A stretch of 7,080 bases of DNA from Planctomycetota bacterium (GTDB lineage: Bacteria > Planctomycetota > Brocadiia > SM23-32), in the NCBI GenBank assembly GCA_030604585.1, contig JAUVVP010000093.1, positions 1-7,080 on the forward strand. Reading direction: 5' to 3'. Below are positions 1 through 6,811 of this stretch, piece after piece. Positions within the stretch are counted from its first letter, which is position 1. Each line of letters starts with the position of its first letter. The translations under genes and the position numbers were made by a program. The notes under the pieces are model-generated. The model did not search any database. It had not been told where the DNA came from and was given only the letters and a program-made list of their open reading frames with translations.

Positions 1-3000
1 GCCGTGCCCTGGAACTAAATCCCGAGCATTTCGATGCCCAGTATGGCCTTGTGCGGGCCCTGACTGCCCACAAGGATTTCCAGGAGGCGCTGACCGAGCT
101 TCGAAAGCTCCGCGAGATGGGTCTGAACGCCGTGCAGGACGCGATGCACGGTGCGCGAATCTACTCTGCGCGCGCGGGCCACCGGCTGGCATCGGCAGGG
201 AACGAGGTCTCCTTGGCGATATGCGACGGGGTGGTGGCTCAAGAACTGGACCCGGCCATCGAACTCCTGGCCGAACAGGCCGACCAGGCGGAAGGACCGG
301 CCGCCGCTTACACGCTGCTGGGTGACCTCTACCGGCAGAAGGCGGGCGTGCTGGGCGTTAAGGTGAGGTTGCTGCTGGAGGCAACCAAGCTGGCCGCCAG
401 CCTCGAGCGCAAAGAGGAGGCCGCGCAGAAGATCATCCAGCGCACCGAGCTGATGCCGCAGATGTATGAGGTGCTGCGGTATTCCGTGGCGGCTTACGGG
501 CGCGCGATGGCACTGAAGCCGGAACTGGCTGCGCCGCGTCTGGCGATCGCGAGCATCGAGTTGAGCGGCTACAATCCCCGGCCGGACCGAGCCAGGGGCC
601 TGCTGGCGCCGGTCGTATCGCGGGAGCCCCACCATCTTGAGGCGCGCCGGCTGTTGGCGGCGGCGGAGCGCATGGCGGGGGACTACGATAAGGCCCTGGA
701 GCACATCCGCGCCGTGCGCGCGACCAGAGAGGCGGACTTCCAGCTGATGCTCGCCGAAGCGCGCATACTCCTGGACGCCGAACGCTGGGAGGAAGCGGCG
801 CCCCTGTCGAAGGAACTCATCGAGACGCAGCCCAGCCACCCCTGGGTTGCCTACTTGCGCGGGCGGGTGCTGCTTCATGAGGCGACGTCCGACGAAGCGG
901 CGCCGGCCGAAAGGGCGAGCAAGGCAAGGGAAGCCGCCAATCGCCTTCAGCGCGTATTCCGGGGGCCCACGCCTGCGCCCTTCCCGGAGGCGCGCTTTGC
1001 GCTGGCAGAGGCGCTGAGGAACTCCGGCAACCGCGGACAGGCCATCAGCACCTACATGAAGGTGTTCGAAGATCTGCGAGGCCGGCCGGCCGGAAACGTT
1101 TCCATGATGAGGGAACGGTTCGAGCTGAGCTATCGAAGTCGTCTTGTGCTGGCCGAGGAGCTGAGCGAGGAGGACCCGGCCGCGGCGGCCGATCACGCGG
1201 CAAGGGCCCTGATGATCTTCCCCGGCCGTCCGGAGGCCATGTCGGCCGCCAGGCAGGCCTACGAGCGGGCCGGCCGCCAGAGGGCTCTCTCGGTGCTCGT
1301 CGTGGCCCATGCCGCGGCCTATGCCGGCGTGGGAGCCTTCGAGCGCGCCCTCCAGATCTGTCGGGACGAACTTCCGCGGCTTGCCGACACCAGCGAGCTG
1401 CGTCGGTTCATGGCCCTGGTACTGGTGCGAAGCGGCGCCTATCAGGAGGCGGCCAAGACCTACCACGAACTCTGGTTGGAGTTCCCCGAGAAGCGCGCCT
1501 ACGCCTACGAGCTGGTTGACCTGCACTCTCGCCTGGGTCACGAAGAGGAGGCCCGAAAGGTCTGTGAGGAACTGTTGGCAGCCGACCCGGAGGACCCCGA
1601 GGCCCTCACCAGGATGATAATGCTGCTGGCGCACAGCGGCGACGTTGAGGGCGCCCGTTCGCTGCTGGTGAGCGCGGAGCGCGAGTTGGGCGCGGACGCG
1701 GTCGTCAAGCTGCTGATGTACTTCTTCGTGCGCGAGGGCCGGATGGAAGAAGCCATTGCCCTCACCAGGGCCCAGGTGGAGGTGGAGCCGGACAACGGTC
1801 GGCCCCGCGCGGTGCTGGGCGACCTGCTGTGGGCGGCGGGGGACCTGCCGGAGGCGCGCGTCGCCTTCAACGAGGGTCTGAGGCTTGCGCCTGACTTCCC
1901 CATTGCCTATCGCCGCGGGTTCCTTGACCTGTACGAGGGCAAGACCATCGAGGCCGTTGCGCTGTTCCGCCAGGCGCGCAAGCGCTTCGGCGACCACCCG
2001 CCGACGCTGGTCAGCCTTGCCATAGCGCTTCAGGCTAATGGCCAGGCGCAGGAGGCCATCCAACTGCTGGAATGGCTCCTGGCCAAACCGTGGGCGCCCG
2101 CTCTGGGCGTTGCCCGTTGGTACCTGGCCGTCATCTACGCCGGCCTGGGCGAGAGCGAATCGGCCGTCGCGCAGAACGCACAGATCAGGGGATTGGAGCG
2201 CGGCCTGCGCAATGACCGCCGAGCCCTGCTTGAGCGGCTGGCGGCCAGCGATTATCCGCGCCGCTCCAACGCCGCGGCGGCCCTCAACGTTCTGGTGCTC
2301 TTCGCCCGTAACTCGTGCCCCCAGGCCGCCTTGGAGCAGGCCGAGGTCGTGGCGCAGCTCCTGCCGGACGAGCCGCTGGCGTCCTGCTGGGGCATCCGGA
2401 TCCTGGACGATCAGGGGGAGCATGAGAAAGCGCTCGAGAAATGGGAACAGATAGTCCGCGAGCGCCCCGATTTCCTCTACGGTCGAATCGTGCTCGCCCT
2501 GGGCCATGCGCGACACGGCGACAGCGAACTCGCCATCGGTGTCCTGGAAGAGGCGCTGCCCCACGCCTCCGAAGACCAGGCCGCAGCCGTGCACGTGAAG
2601 CTGGGCGACCTGTTCCAGCAACAGCGTCGTTTCGACATGGCGATCTCGCACTACGAAGCGGCTATGAGCGACCGCGCGATCGCTCCCCTTGCGTGTAACA
2701 ACGTGGCTTACATCCTCGCCGCGCGCAGGAACGATCCCACCGCCGCCCTGCCTCTGGCAGAACGGGCCTTGCAACTCGGTGGGCCACACCCCGGGATATT
2801 GGATACCCTGGGATGGATTCACCACCTCCTGGGCGATTCCGCAAAAGCCACGGCGCTGCTTGGTCGCGCCAAGCGAGCCCTTCCGGCTAACCCCGTCATT
2901 CGTTTCCACCTGGGCATGGCCTACCTGAAGGCGGGACGGCAGGCTGAGGCCAGAGCCGAACTCCAAGAGGCCCTGTCCATCTCCCGCACGTTCCCCGAGG

Positions 3001-3041
3001 CGGAGGAGGCGGCCACAGCACTGAGGACTTTGAGGCAGTAG
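1..3041 (+). CDS. Large TPR-repeat protein, 5'-truncated by the window edge
   Basis: The reading frame is open from the first base (first full codon at position 3) to a TAG at 3039-3041, giving 1012 visible codons. The GTG at 51 is not the true start: the codons before it align with the interior of the downstream paralogue (position 3 matches its Arg65). About 64 residues, probably including a membrane anchor, are therefore missing and the full protein should be near 1076 residues. The protein is almost entirely helical TPR-like repeats, with the usual G/A-Y-A-P spacing clearest at 1800-2040 and 2590-2960. Landmarks shared with the next gene are a Cys-Asp pair (Cys at 222), HEATS (876), ICRDEL (Cys at 1359), SCW (Cys at 2385) and CNN (Cys at 2694). 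The C-terminal CNN...ILDTLGW region resembles the C-terminus of PrsT-type TPR proteins of PEP-CTERM systems. TPR proteins are protein-protein scaffolds; no catalytic motif is seen. The partner and exact role are unknown. Confidence 0.93.
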   Translation, partial: RALELNPEHFDAQYGLVRALTAHKDFQEALTELRKLREMGLNAVQDAMHGARIYSARAGHRLASAGNEVSLAICDGVVAQELDPAIELLAEQADQAEGPAAAYTLLGDLYRQKAGVLGVKVRLLLEATKLAASLERKEEAAQKIIQRTELMPQMYEVLRYSVAAYGRAMALKPELAAPRLAIASIELSGYNPRPDRARGLLAPVVSREPHHLEARRLLAAAERMAGDYDKALEHIRAVRATREADFQLMLAEARILLDAERWEEAAPLSKELIETQPSHPWVAYLRGRVLLHEATSDEAAPAERASKAREAANRLQRVFRGPTPAPFPEARFALAEALRNSGNRGQAISTYMKVFEDLRGRPAGNVSMMRERFELSYRSRLVLAEELSEEDPAAAADHAARALMIFPGRPEAMSAARQAYERAGRQRALSVLVVAHAAAYAGVGAFERALQICRDELPRLADTSELRRFMALVLVRSGAYQEAAKTYHELWLEFPEKRAYAYELVDLHSRLGHEEEARKVCEELLAADPEDPEALTRMIMLLAHSGDVEGARSLLVSAERELGADAVVKLLMYFFVREGRMEEAIALTRAQVEVEPDNGRPRAVLGDLLWAAGDLPEARVAFNEGLRLAPDFPIAYRRGFLDLYEGKTIEAVALFRQARKRFGDHPPTLVSLAIALQANGQAQEAIQLLEWLLAKPWAPALGVARWYLAVIYAGLGESESAVAQNAQIRGLERGLRNDRRALLERLAASDYPRRSNAAAALNVLVLFARNSCPQAALEQAEVVAQLLPDEPLASCWGIRILDDQGEHEKALEKWEQIVRERPDFLYGRIVLALGHARHGDSELAIGVLEEALPHASEDQAAAVHVKLGDLFQQQRRFDMAISHYEAAMSDRAIAPLACNNVAYILAARRNDPTAALPLAERALQLGGPHPGILDTLGWIHHLLGDSAKATALLGRAKRALPANPVIRFHLGMAYLKAGRQAEARAELQEALSISRTFPEAEEAATALRTLRQ

Positions 3042-3087
3042 GCCACCCCGTCGCACATCTTGACACCACCTCTGCCGGGCCACCGGG

Positions 3088-3102
3088 CCTGCCGGGGGCA
3101 GG
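3088..3102 (+). repeat. Short perfect GC hairpin downstream of the first TPR gene
   Basis: CCTGCC pairs with GGCAGG around a GGG loop, a 6-bp all-perfect stem beginning 47 bases after the TAG. The following bases are TATGCCTCAAC, without a T-run. It could be a weak or Rho-assisted 3' end, or a DNA dyad bound by a regulator, since it sits about 85 bases upstream of the predicted start of transcription from the sigma-54-like promoter. Both readings are inference. Confidence 0.35.
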
Positions 3103-3153
3103 TATGCCTCAACACCTTGTCAAGCAATGAGTTACAGCATCACGTGGCCTTCC

Positions 3154-3169
3154 GGGCATGGCACTTGCA
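3154..3169 (+). promoter_or_regulatory. Candidate sigma-54 (-24/-12) promoter for the second TPR gene
   Basis: GGGCATG, four bases, then TTGCA. Compared with the consensus TGGCACG-N4-TTGCW, 10 of 12 positions match. The essential GG (3155-3156) and GC (3167-3168) are exactly 10 bases apart. The predicted transcription start is near 3180, leaving a leader of about 210 bases before the GTG. Transcription would then need an activator ATPase bound upstream. The match was found by eye, and a chance match in GC-rich DNA is possible. A similar element precedes the third gene, which raises the likelihood. Confidence 0.35.
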
Positions 3170-3271
3170 GCGGCCATCTCCCCTGCGGGCACTGTGTCCT
3201 CGCTACGGGTCGCGGTGCGCGTTCGGGACGTTTTCGCCGGGTCCCGCCGTTCGGCTCGCCGCGAAGCCGGG

Positions 3272-3291
3272 GCGGGCCGACAGCGGGCCGA
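3272..3291 (+). repeat. 9-base direct repeat, two copies
   Basis: GCGGGCCGA occurs at 3272-3280 and 3283-3291, a period of 11 bases or about one helical turn. It lies within the presumed leader of the second TPR gene. It may be a tandem protein-binding site, or simply low-complexity GC-rich DNA. Confidence 0.3.
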
Positions 3292-3373
3292 AGTCGTAGG
3301 ATGGCGGCCGGAGGGCATCTTCCCGCGCCGGCGCCGTAGCCCGCCTGCCACTGAGAGTTCACCGCCGCGACAC

Positions 3374-3380
3374 AAAGGAG
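3374..3380 (+). promoter_or_regulatory. Ribosome binding site that decides the GTG start at 3391
   Basis: AAAGGAG lies 10 bases before GTG 3391. An in-frame TGA at 3385-3387 rules out any earlier start, so this site and the GTG fix the N-terminus, which encodes a membrane segment. Confidence 0.8.
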
Positions 3381-3390
3381 ACCCTGAAGA

Positions 3391-6300
3391 GTGGGGGCCG
3401 AGGACACACGGACGCGGACATGGCTGCGCTGGACCGTGCCCATCCTGCTGGGCCTTGGCCTCCTTGCGGTCGGCGCCCTTTTCCTCACTGCCCGAGTCAG
3501 GCCGCGCCCCCAGGCCTTCTACCATAAGGGGGAGCTGTTTCTGGCCTCGGGCAACAGCATTAGGGCGATCGATCATTTCCGTCGCGCCCTTGAACTCGAT
3601 CCCGGCCATCTCGATGCGCAGGTAGGGCTGGTCCGCGCCATGGCCGACCGGAAGGATTTCGACGGGGCATTTGCGGAGCTTGAGAAGGCGGGTCGGATGG
3701 GGCTGGGGCCGGCGCAGGCGGCGCTGGAGCGCGCCAACGTCTACCTGGTTCGCCTGGACCATCGCATGAGGTCGGCAGGAGCCCTGGTCGAGATAAGTCT
3801 CTGCGATGACGTCATTGCCCGGGAGGCCGACCCCGCGATCCGGCTGTTGCAGCAGCACGCCGACAGCGCCGAGAGGCCGGCCGCTGCCTACAGCGCGCTG
3901 GGCAATCTGCGCATGCAGAAATCGAGGATACTGGCCCTGAAGGCAAGCCTGCTCGTGGAGGCGGGGCGGCTGGCCGAGAAGCTCCAGCGCAGAGAGGAGG
4001 CGGCGGCAAGGGACACCATGGTGGCCGAACTCGTGCCGCTGATGCGCGATGTGCGGGGAGAGGCAATGGACGCCTACATGCGTGCGATGGAGCTGGAACC
4101 GGAATGGGCGGCGCCGCGCCTGGAGATCGCCCGTCTGGCCCTCACCAGCTACATTCCCCAGCCGGCCCAGGCCATGGCCGTGCTGGAGCCGATGGTCGTT
4201 CAGCGACCTGACGACGGCGAAGCGCGGGCCCTGCTGCTGGCGCAGGCGGAATCCCTGCTGGGCGATCACGACAGGGCGTTAGAGCACATACGCTCCGTGC
4301 GCGACCAGCAGAGGGAGCAGTTCGATCTCGGCCTCTACGAGGTGCAGATACTCTTCGAACAGGAGCGCTGGCAGGAGGCCCGGGAGGTGTCTGAGAGACT
4401 CGTCGAGGCTCGGCCCCACGACATCAGGGCCGCCTACGCGCATGGACGACTGCTGCTGCACGAGGCAACCTCTGCCGAGGCCGGCCGGCCGGACCGCAAG
4501 GAGAAGGCAGGGGCGGCCGCCAATATCCTCCAGCGAATACTCGCGGGGCCGAACCCCCCCTCCTTCCCGCAGGCGCGCTTCGCCCTGGCTCAGGCCCTGA
4601 AGGAAGCGGGCAACCGGGAACAGGCCATAAGTTCCTTCAGAGAGACGCTCAAGGTGCTTGAGGCCGGACGGCTGACGCCGGACGTCACCGGTGTGCAGCG
4701 CAACTCCCTGCGGGAGCTGCGCTATCAGACCTGCCTTGCCCTGGCCCGGGAGCTGAAGGATGACGACCGGCCGGAGGCCGGCAAGTACGCCCGCCAGGCG
4801 GCAGAGCTCTTCCCCCGTCGTGCTGAGGCATTGCAGATCGCCAGGGAAGCCTACAGGGACGAAGCGCAGCAGGGCGAGTTGCTGAACTTGATCCTCAACC
4901 ACGCGGTGGCGATTGCGGCGGCCGGAGAAACCGAGCGCGCCCTGGAGATATGTCGCGACGAGCTGACCAGGGCCGGGGGGAAGGGCGCCGTGCGTCTGGT
5001 GATGGCCCAACTGCTGGTACGCAACGGCGCTCGGCGCGAGGCGGTTCGAGTGTTTGAAGAACTACGGCAGGAGTTCCCGGACAGGCGCCACTACGCCTAC
5101 GAGTTGCTCGAGCTTTACAGCGCACTGGGGCGTACTGCGGAGGCCCGCAGGCTCAGCGAGGAGTTGCTGCGCGGCGAGCCGCGCGACACGATCGCCCTTA
5201 CCAGGCTGGTCGGGGTATTGGCAGTCAGTGGCGACATGGAGGCTGCCCGTTCGATGGTGGCGCATGCCGAGCGCGAGCTTGGGCCCGGGGCGGTGCGCGC
5301 GCTCCTTTTGAATCTCTCCCTGCACGAAGGCCGCATCCAGGATGCCATACAGCTTGCCAGGGCTCAGGTTGAGGCACTTCCCGACCAGGGCGCCGCTCAC
5401 GCCGTACTGGCCGAACTGCTGTGGAGCGCGGGCAAGCGCGGGGAAGCGCGGGCCGCCTTCGATAAGGCCCTCGAACTTGCGCCGGACTTGCTCTTCGCAT
5501 ATTACCGCGGGCTTCTCGACCTGGAAGACGGCAGGACCCGTCAGGCCGTTGCCGTTCTTCGCGAGGCACAGAAGCGCTTCCCGAACTGGCTGCTGGCAAC
5601 CGAATCTCTGGCCGTGGCGCTTCAAGCCGACGGCAAACCCGTGGAAGCTGTGGAGCTGCTGGAGGAGGTCCTCCCGAGGCAGGGGGCGACAGCCGGCGGG
5701 GCGGACGCGCTGCGCTGGTACCTGGCCCTGATGCATGCCTCCCTCGGGAACGCCGAGACCGCCACCGCGCTGAACAGGGAGATATTGGTGAGCGACCTCG
5801 GCACGCGTCGGGACCGTCGGGGCTTCCTTGAGAGGCTGGCCGCCGCCAACGGCCCCGTTCGTCGGAATGCCGCCCTGGCGGTTAATCTGCTGGCGCTGTT
5901 CAGGCGCACCGAATCCTGGCAGCCCGCGATGCGGCGGGTGGAGTTCCTGGAGCGCATCCTCCCGGGCGAGCCGCTGCCGTCCTGCTGGCGCGCCCTCGTC
6001 CTAGACCGCTGGGGCAAGCACCAGGAAGCCGTGGCCCTGTGGGAGCGGCTCGTCGGCGATCACCCGGACCTGGCGTTCGCCAGGTCGCTGCTCTCGGACA
6101 GTCACGCCCTTCACGGCGATATCGAGCGCGCAGTGCGCGTGCGGGAGGAGGCGTTGCTTCACGCCTCGCCGGAAGATGCCGGGATGATACAGTTGCGCCT
6201 GGGCGAGCTCTATGCCGTACAGGGCCGCCTGGAAGCGGCCGTCTCCAGCTACGAAGCGGCGATCAGGCATCGGGACGTTGCGCCCCACGCGTGCAACAAT

Positions 6301-6633
6301 CTGGCCTACCTGCTGGCAACCCGCAAGGGCGATCCCGCAGCCGCCCTCCCGCTGGCCGAGCGCGCGCGACGGCTGGCAGGCCCCACGCCCGCGATACTGG
6401 AGACCCTGGGCTGGATTCACTACCTGAAAGGAGACGCCCAGCAGGCCGTTGAGTACCTCGAGAAGGCAAAGGCCGGCTTGCCGAACGTTGCCACGCTCCG
6501 CTATCATCTCGGCATGGCATACCGGGCCGCAGGGCGCCGCGCGGAGGCCAAGGCGGAACTCGAAGAGGCCCTGTCCATCGCTCGCACATTCCCCGACGCC
6601 CAAGAGGCGGTCAAAGCCCTCGAGGCGTTGTAG
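3391..6633 (+). CDS. Membrane-anchored large TPR-repeat protein (1080 aa)
   Basis: The gene is complete, from GTG to TAG. Residues 14-34 form one hydrophobic segment (TVPILLGLGLLAVGALFLTA), with Arg7, 9 and 13 before it and Arg35, 37 and 39 after it. There is no lipobox cysteine and no good small-X-small cleavage site, so an uncleaved anchor is most likely. Its topology is uncertain because both flanks are basic. The rest is a helical-repeat solenoid: a TPR at about 42-77, longer or degenerate repeats to about 500, clear TPRs at about 667-700 and 701-734, and a C-terminal run from about 930 to 1070. Landmarks shared with the upstream copy are Cys138, HEATS 357-361, Cys521 (ICRDEL), Cys865 (SCW) and Cys968 (CNN). 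The C-terminus resembles PrsT-type TPR proteins of PEP-CTERM/exosortase systems, which are about this size but usually lipoproteins. The role is inferred to be envelope scaffolding or assembly; a generic TPR protein remains possible. A candidate sigma-54 promoter lies upstream. Confidence 0.95.
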   Translation: MGAEDTRTRTWLRWTVPILLGLGLLAVGALFLTARVRPRPQAFYHKGELFLASGNSIRAIDHFRRALELDPGHLDAQVGLVRAMADRKDFDGAFAELEKAGRMGLGPAQAALERANVYLVRLDHRMRSAGALVEISLCDDVIAREADPAIRLLQQHADSAERPAAAYSALGNLRMQKSRILALKASLLVEAGRLAEKLQRREEAAARDTMVAELVPLMRDVRGEAMDAYMRAMELEPEWAAPRLEIARLALTSYIPQPAQAMAVLEPMVVQRPDDGEARALLLAQAESLLGDHDRALEHIRSVRDQQREQFDLGLYEVQILFEQERWQEAREVSERLVEARPHDIRAAYAHGRLLLHEATSAEAGRPDRKEKAGAAANILQRILAGPNPPSFPQARFALAQALKEAGNREQAISSFRETLKVLEAGRLTPDVTGVQRNSLRELRYQTCLALARELKDDDRPEAGKYARQAAELFPRRAEALQIAREAYRDEAQQGELLNLILNHAVAIAAAGETERALEICRDELTRAGGKGAVRLVMAQLLVRNGARREAVRVFEELRQEFPDRRHYAYELLELYSALGRTAEARRLSEELLRGEPRDTIALTRLVGVLAVSGDMEAARSMVAHAERELGPGAVRALLLNLSLHEGRIQDAIQLARAQVEALPDQGAAHAVLAELLWSAGKRGEARAAFDKALELAPDLLFAYYRGLLDLEDGRTRQAVAVLREAQKRFPNWLLATESLAVALQADGKPVEAVELLEEVLPRQGATAGGADALRWYLALMHASLGNAETATALNREILVSDLGTRRDRRGFLERLAAANGPVRRNAALAVNLLALFRRTESWQPAMRRVEFLERILPGEPLPSCWRALVLDRWGKHQEAVALWERLVGDHPDLAFARSLLSDSHALHGDIERAVRVREEALLHASPEDAGMIQLRLGELYAVQGRLEAAVSSYEAAIRHRDVAPHACNNLAYLLATRKGDPAAALPLAERARRLAGPTPAILETLGWIHYLKGDAQQAVEYLEKAKAGLPNVATLRYHLGMAYRAAGRRAEAKAELEEALSIARTFPDAQEAVKALEAL

Positions 6634-6692
6634 TGGAAGCCCATTCGTTGCAAATCTGAACAACCCCGCCTGGATTCCCGCGTGACCTAAAG

Positions 6693-6739
6693 CGTTCCGC
6701 TTCAAGGGGTTAGAGTGCTTTGCTTGCCTTGGCGGAACG
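6693..6739 (+). repeat. Interrupted inverted repeat between the second TPR gene and the third gene
   Basis: The outer arms CGTTCCGC (6693-6700) and GCGGAACG (6732-6739) are exact reverse complements. The inner arms CAAGG (6703-6707) and CCTTG (6727-6731) are also exact. This gives 13 bp with a two-base bulge (TT) and a 19-base loop. A competing small hairpin, AAGCG-TTC-CGCTT, occupies 6690-6702. There is no T-run after the structure, so it is not a classical intrinsic terminator. It may act as a 3'-end structure for the TPR transcript, as an operator (its right arm overlaps the -24 element at 6733-6739), or be a copy of a dispersed intergenic repeat. Confidence 0.6.
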
Positions 6740-6748
6740 GCAATTGCT
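6733..6748 (+). promoter_or_regulatory. Candidate sigma-54 (-24/-12) promoter for the cobalamin-type gene
   Basis: CGGAACG, four bases, then TTGCT. Ten of 12 positions match TGGCACG-N4-TTGCW. The GG (6734-6735) and GC (6746-6747) are 10 bases apart, as sigma-54 requires. The predicted transcription start is near 6759, a leader of about 53 bases before ATG 6812. The -24 half lies in the right arm of the inverted repeat 6693-6739. The match was found by eye and not tested. Confidence 0.35.
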
Positions 6749-6799
6749 CTGCTGTGGTCGGTCTGTCCGCCGCACATCCAACCATAGTCACCAGCCCGC

Positions 6800-6805
6800 G
6801 GGGAG
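6800..6805 (+). promoter_or_regulatory. Ribosome binding site for the gene starting at 6812
   Basis: GGGGAG lies 6 bases before ATG 6812. An in-frame TAA at 6806-6808 excludes any upstream start, so this ATG is secure. Confidence 0.75.
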
Positions 6806-6811
6806 TAAAGA

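Larger units (their letters stand above)
3042..3390. other. 349-base intergenic region between the two TPR genes
   Basis: No convincing gene lies here. Short open frames on both strands lack ribosome binding sites and read as arginine/proline-rich, frame-shadow-like peptides. The region holds a GC hairpin (3088-3102), a sigma-54-like promoter (3154-3169), a short direct repeat (3272-3291), a 10-base palindrome GCGCCGGCGC (3325-3334) and the ribosome binding site of the next gene (3374-3380). A perfect TTGACA at 3060-3065 has no -10 partner at normal spacing. No hairpin followed by a T-run is present, so no standard intrinsic terminator is seen for the first gene. Confidence 0.75.
3..6633 (+). 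repeat. Tandem paralogous pair of TPR genes (unit about 3.6 kb)
   Basis: The two large TPR genes align from end to end. Matching landmarks lie at 3/3583, 222/3802, 876/4459, 1359/4951, 2385/5983 and 2694/6292. The offset moves only from 3580 to 3598 bases, so there are few, codon-sized indels. Protein similarity is highest over the last ~120 residues. One 17-base exact DNA match lies at 2965-2981 and 6563-6579. The general divergence indicates an old duplication, not a recent one. Because the first copy begins outside the window, further copies upstream are possible. Confidence 0.9.

Noticed and set aside
51..53. GTG at 51 as the start of the first TPR gene
   Set aside because: The frame is open to the window edge, and the preceding codons match the interior of the downstream paralogue, so this GTG is an internal valine codon.
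3060..3065. TTGACA as a sigma-70 -35 box
   Set aside because: At 17 bases downstream the sequence is CCGGGC, nothing like TATAAT, and no other spacing gives a credible -10 box.
15..3083. Minus-strand open frame of 1022 codons as a real gene
   Set aside because: It lies in codon register with the well-supported sense TPR gene and exists because TTA, CTA and TCA are rare there. Its product is rich in Arg, Gln, Gly and His with no recognisable family.
3088..3102. Intrinsic terminator after the first TPR gene
   Set aside because: The stem is good but no T-rich tract follows, so I keep it only as a hairpin.
3060..3299. Plus-strand small open frame in the intergenic region (79 codons, TTG start)
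   Set aside because: It has no ribosome binding site and a low-complexity Pro/Arg/Ser-rich product. The TTG is part of a TTGACA word.
3347..3353. GCCACTG as part of a cobalamin riboswitch, given the cobalamin-type gene nearby
   Set aside because: The other conserved riboswitch blocks are missing, it lies only about 40 bases before the GTG of the TPR gene, and it does not precede the cobalamin-type gene.
3158..3625. Plus-strand open frame of 155 codons overlapping the start of the second TPR gene
   Set aside because: It is out of frame with a strongly supported gene, has no ribosome binding site at its start, and its composition is typical of a frame shadow.
3109..4269. Minus-strand open frame, 386 codons, and similar ones at 4279-5010, 5062-5736 and 6001-6834
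   Set aside because: 3109-4269 and 6001-6834 share codon register with the second TPR gene; the latter ends at its CTA codon at 6001. All carry shadow-like composition and no family match.
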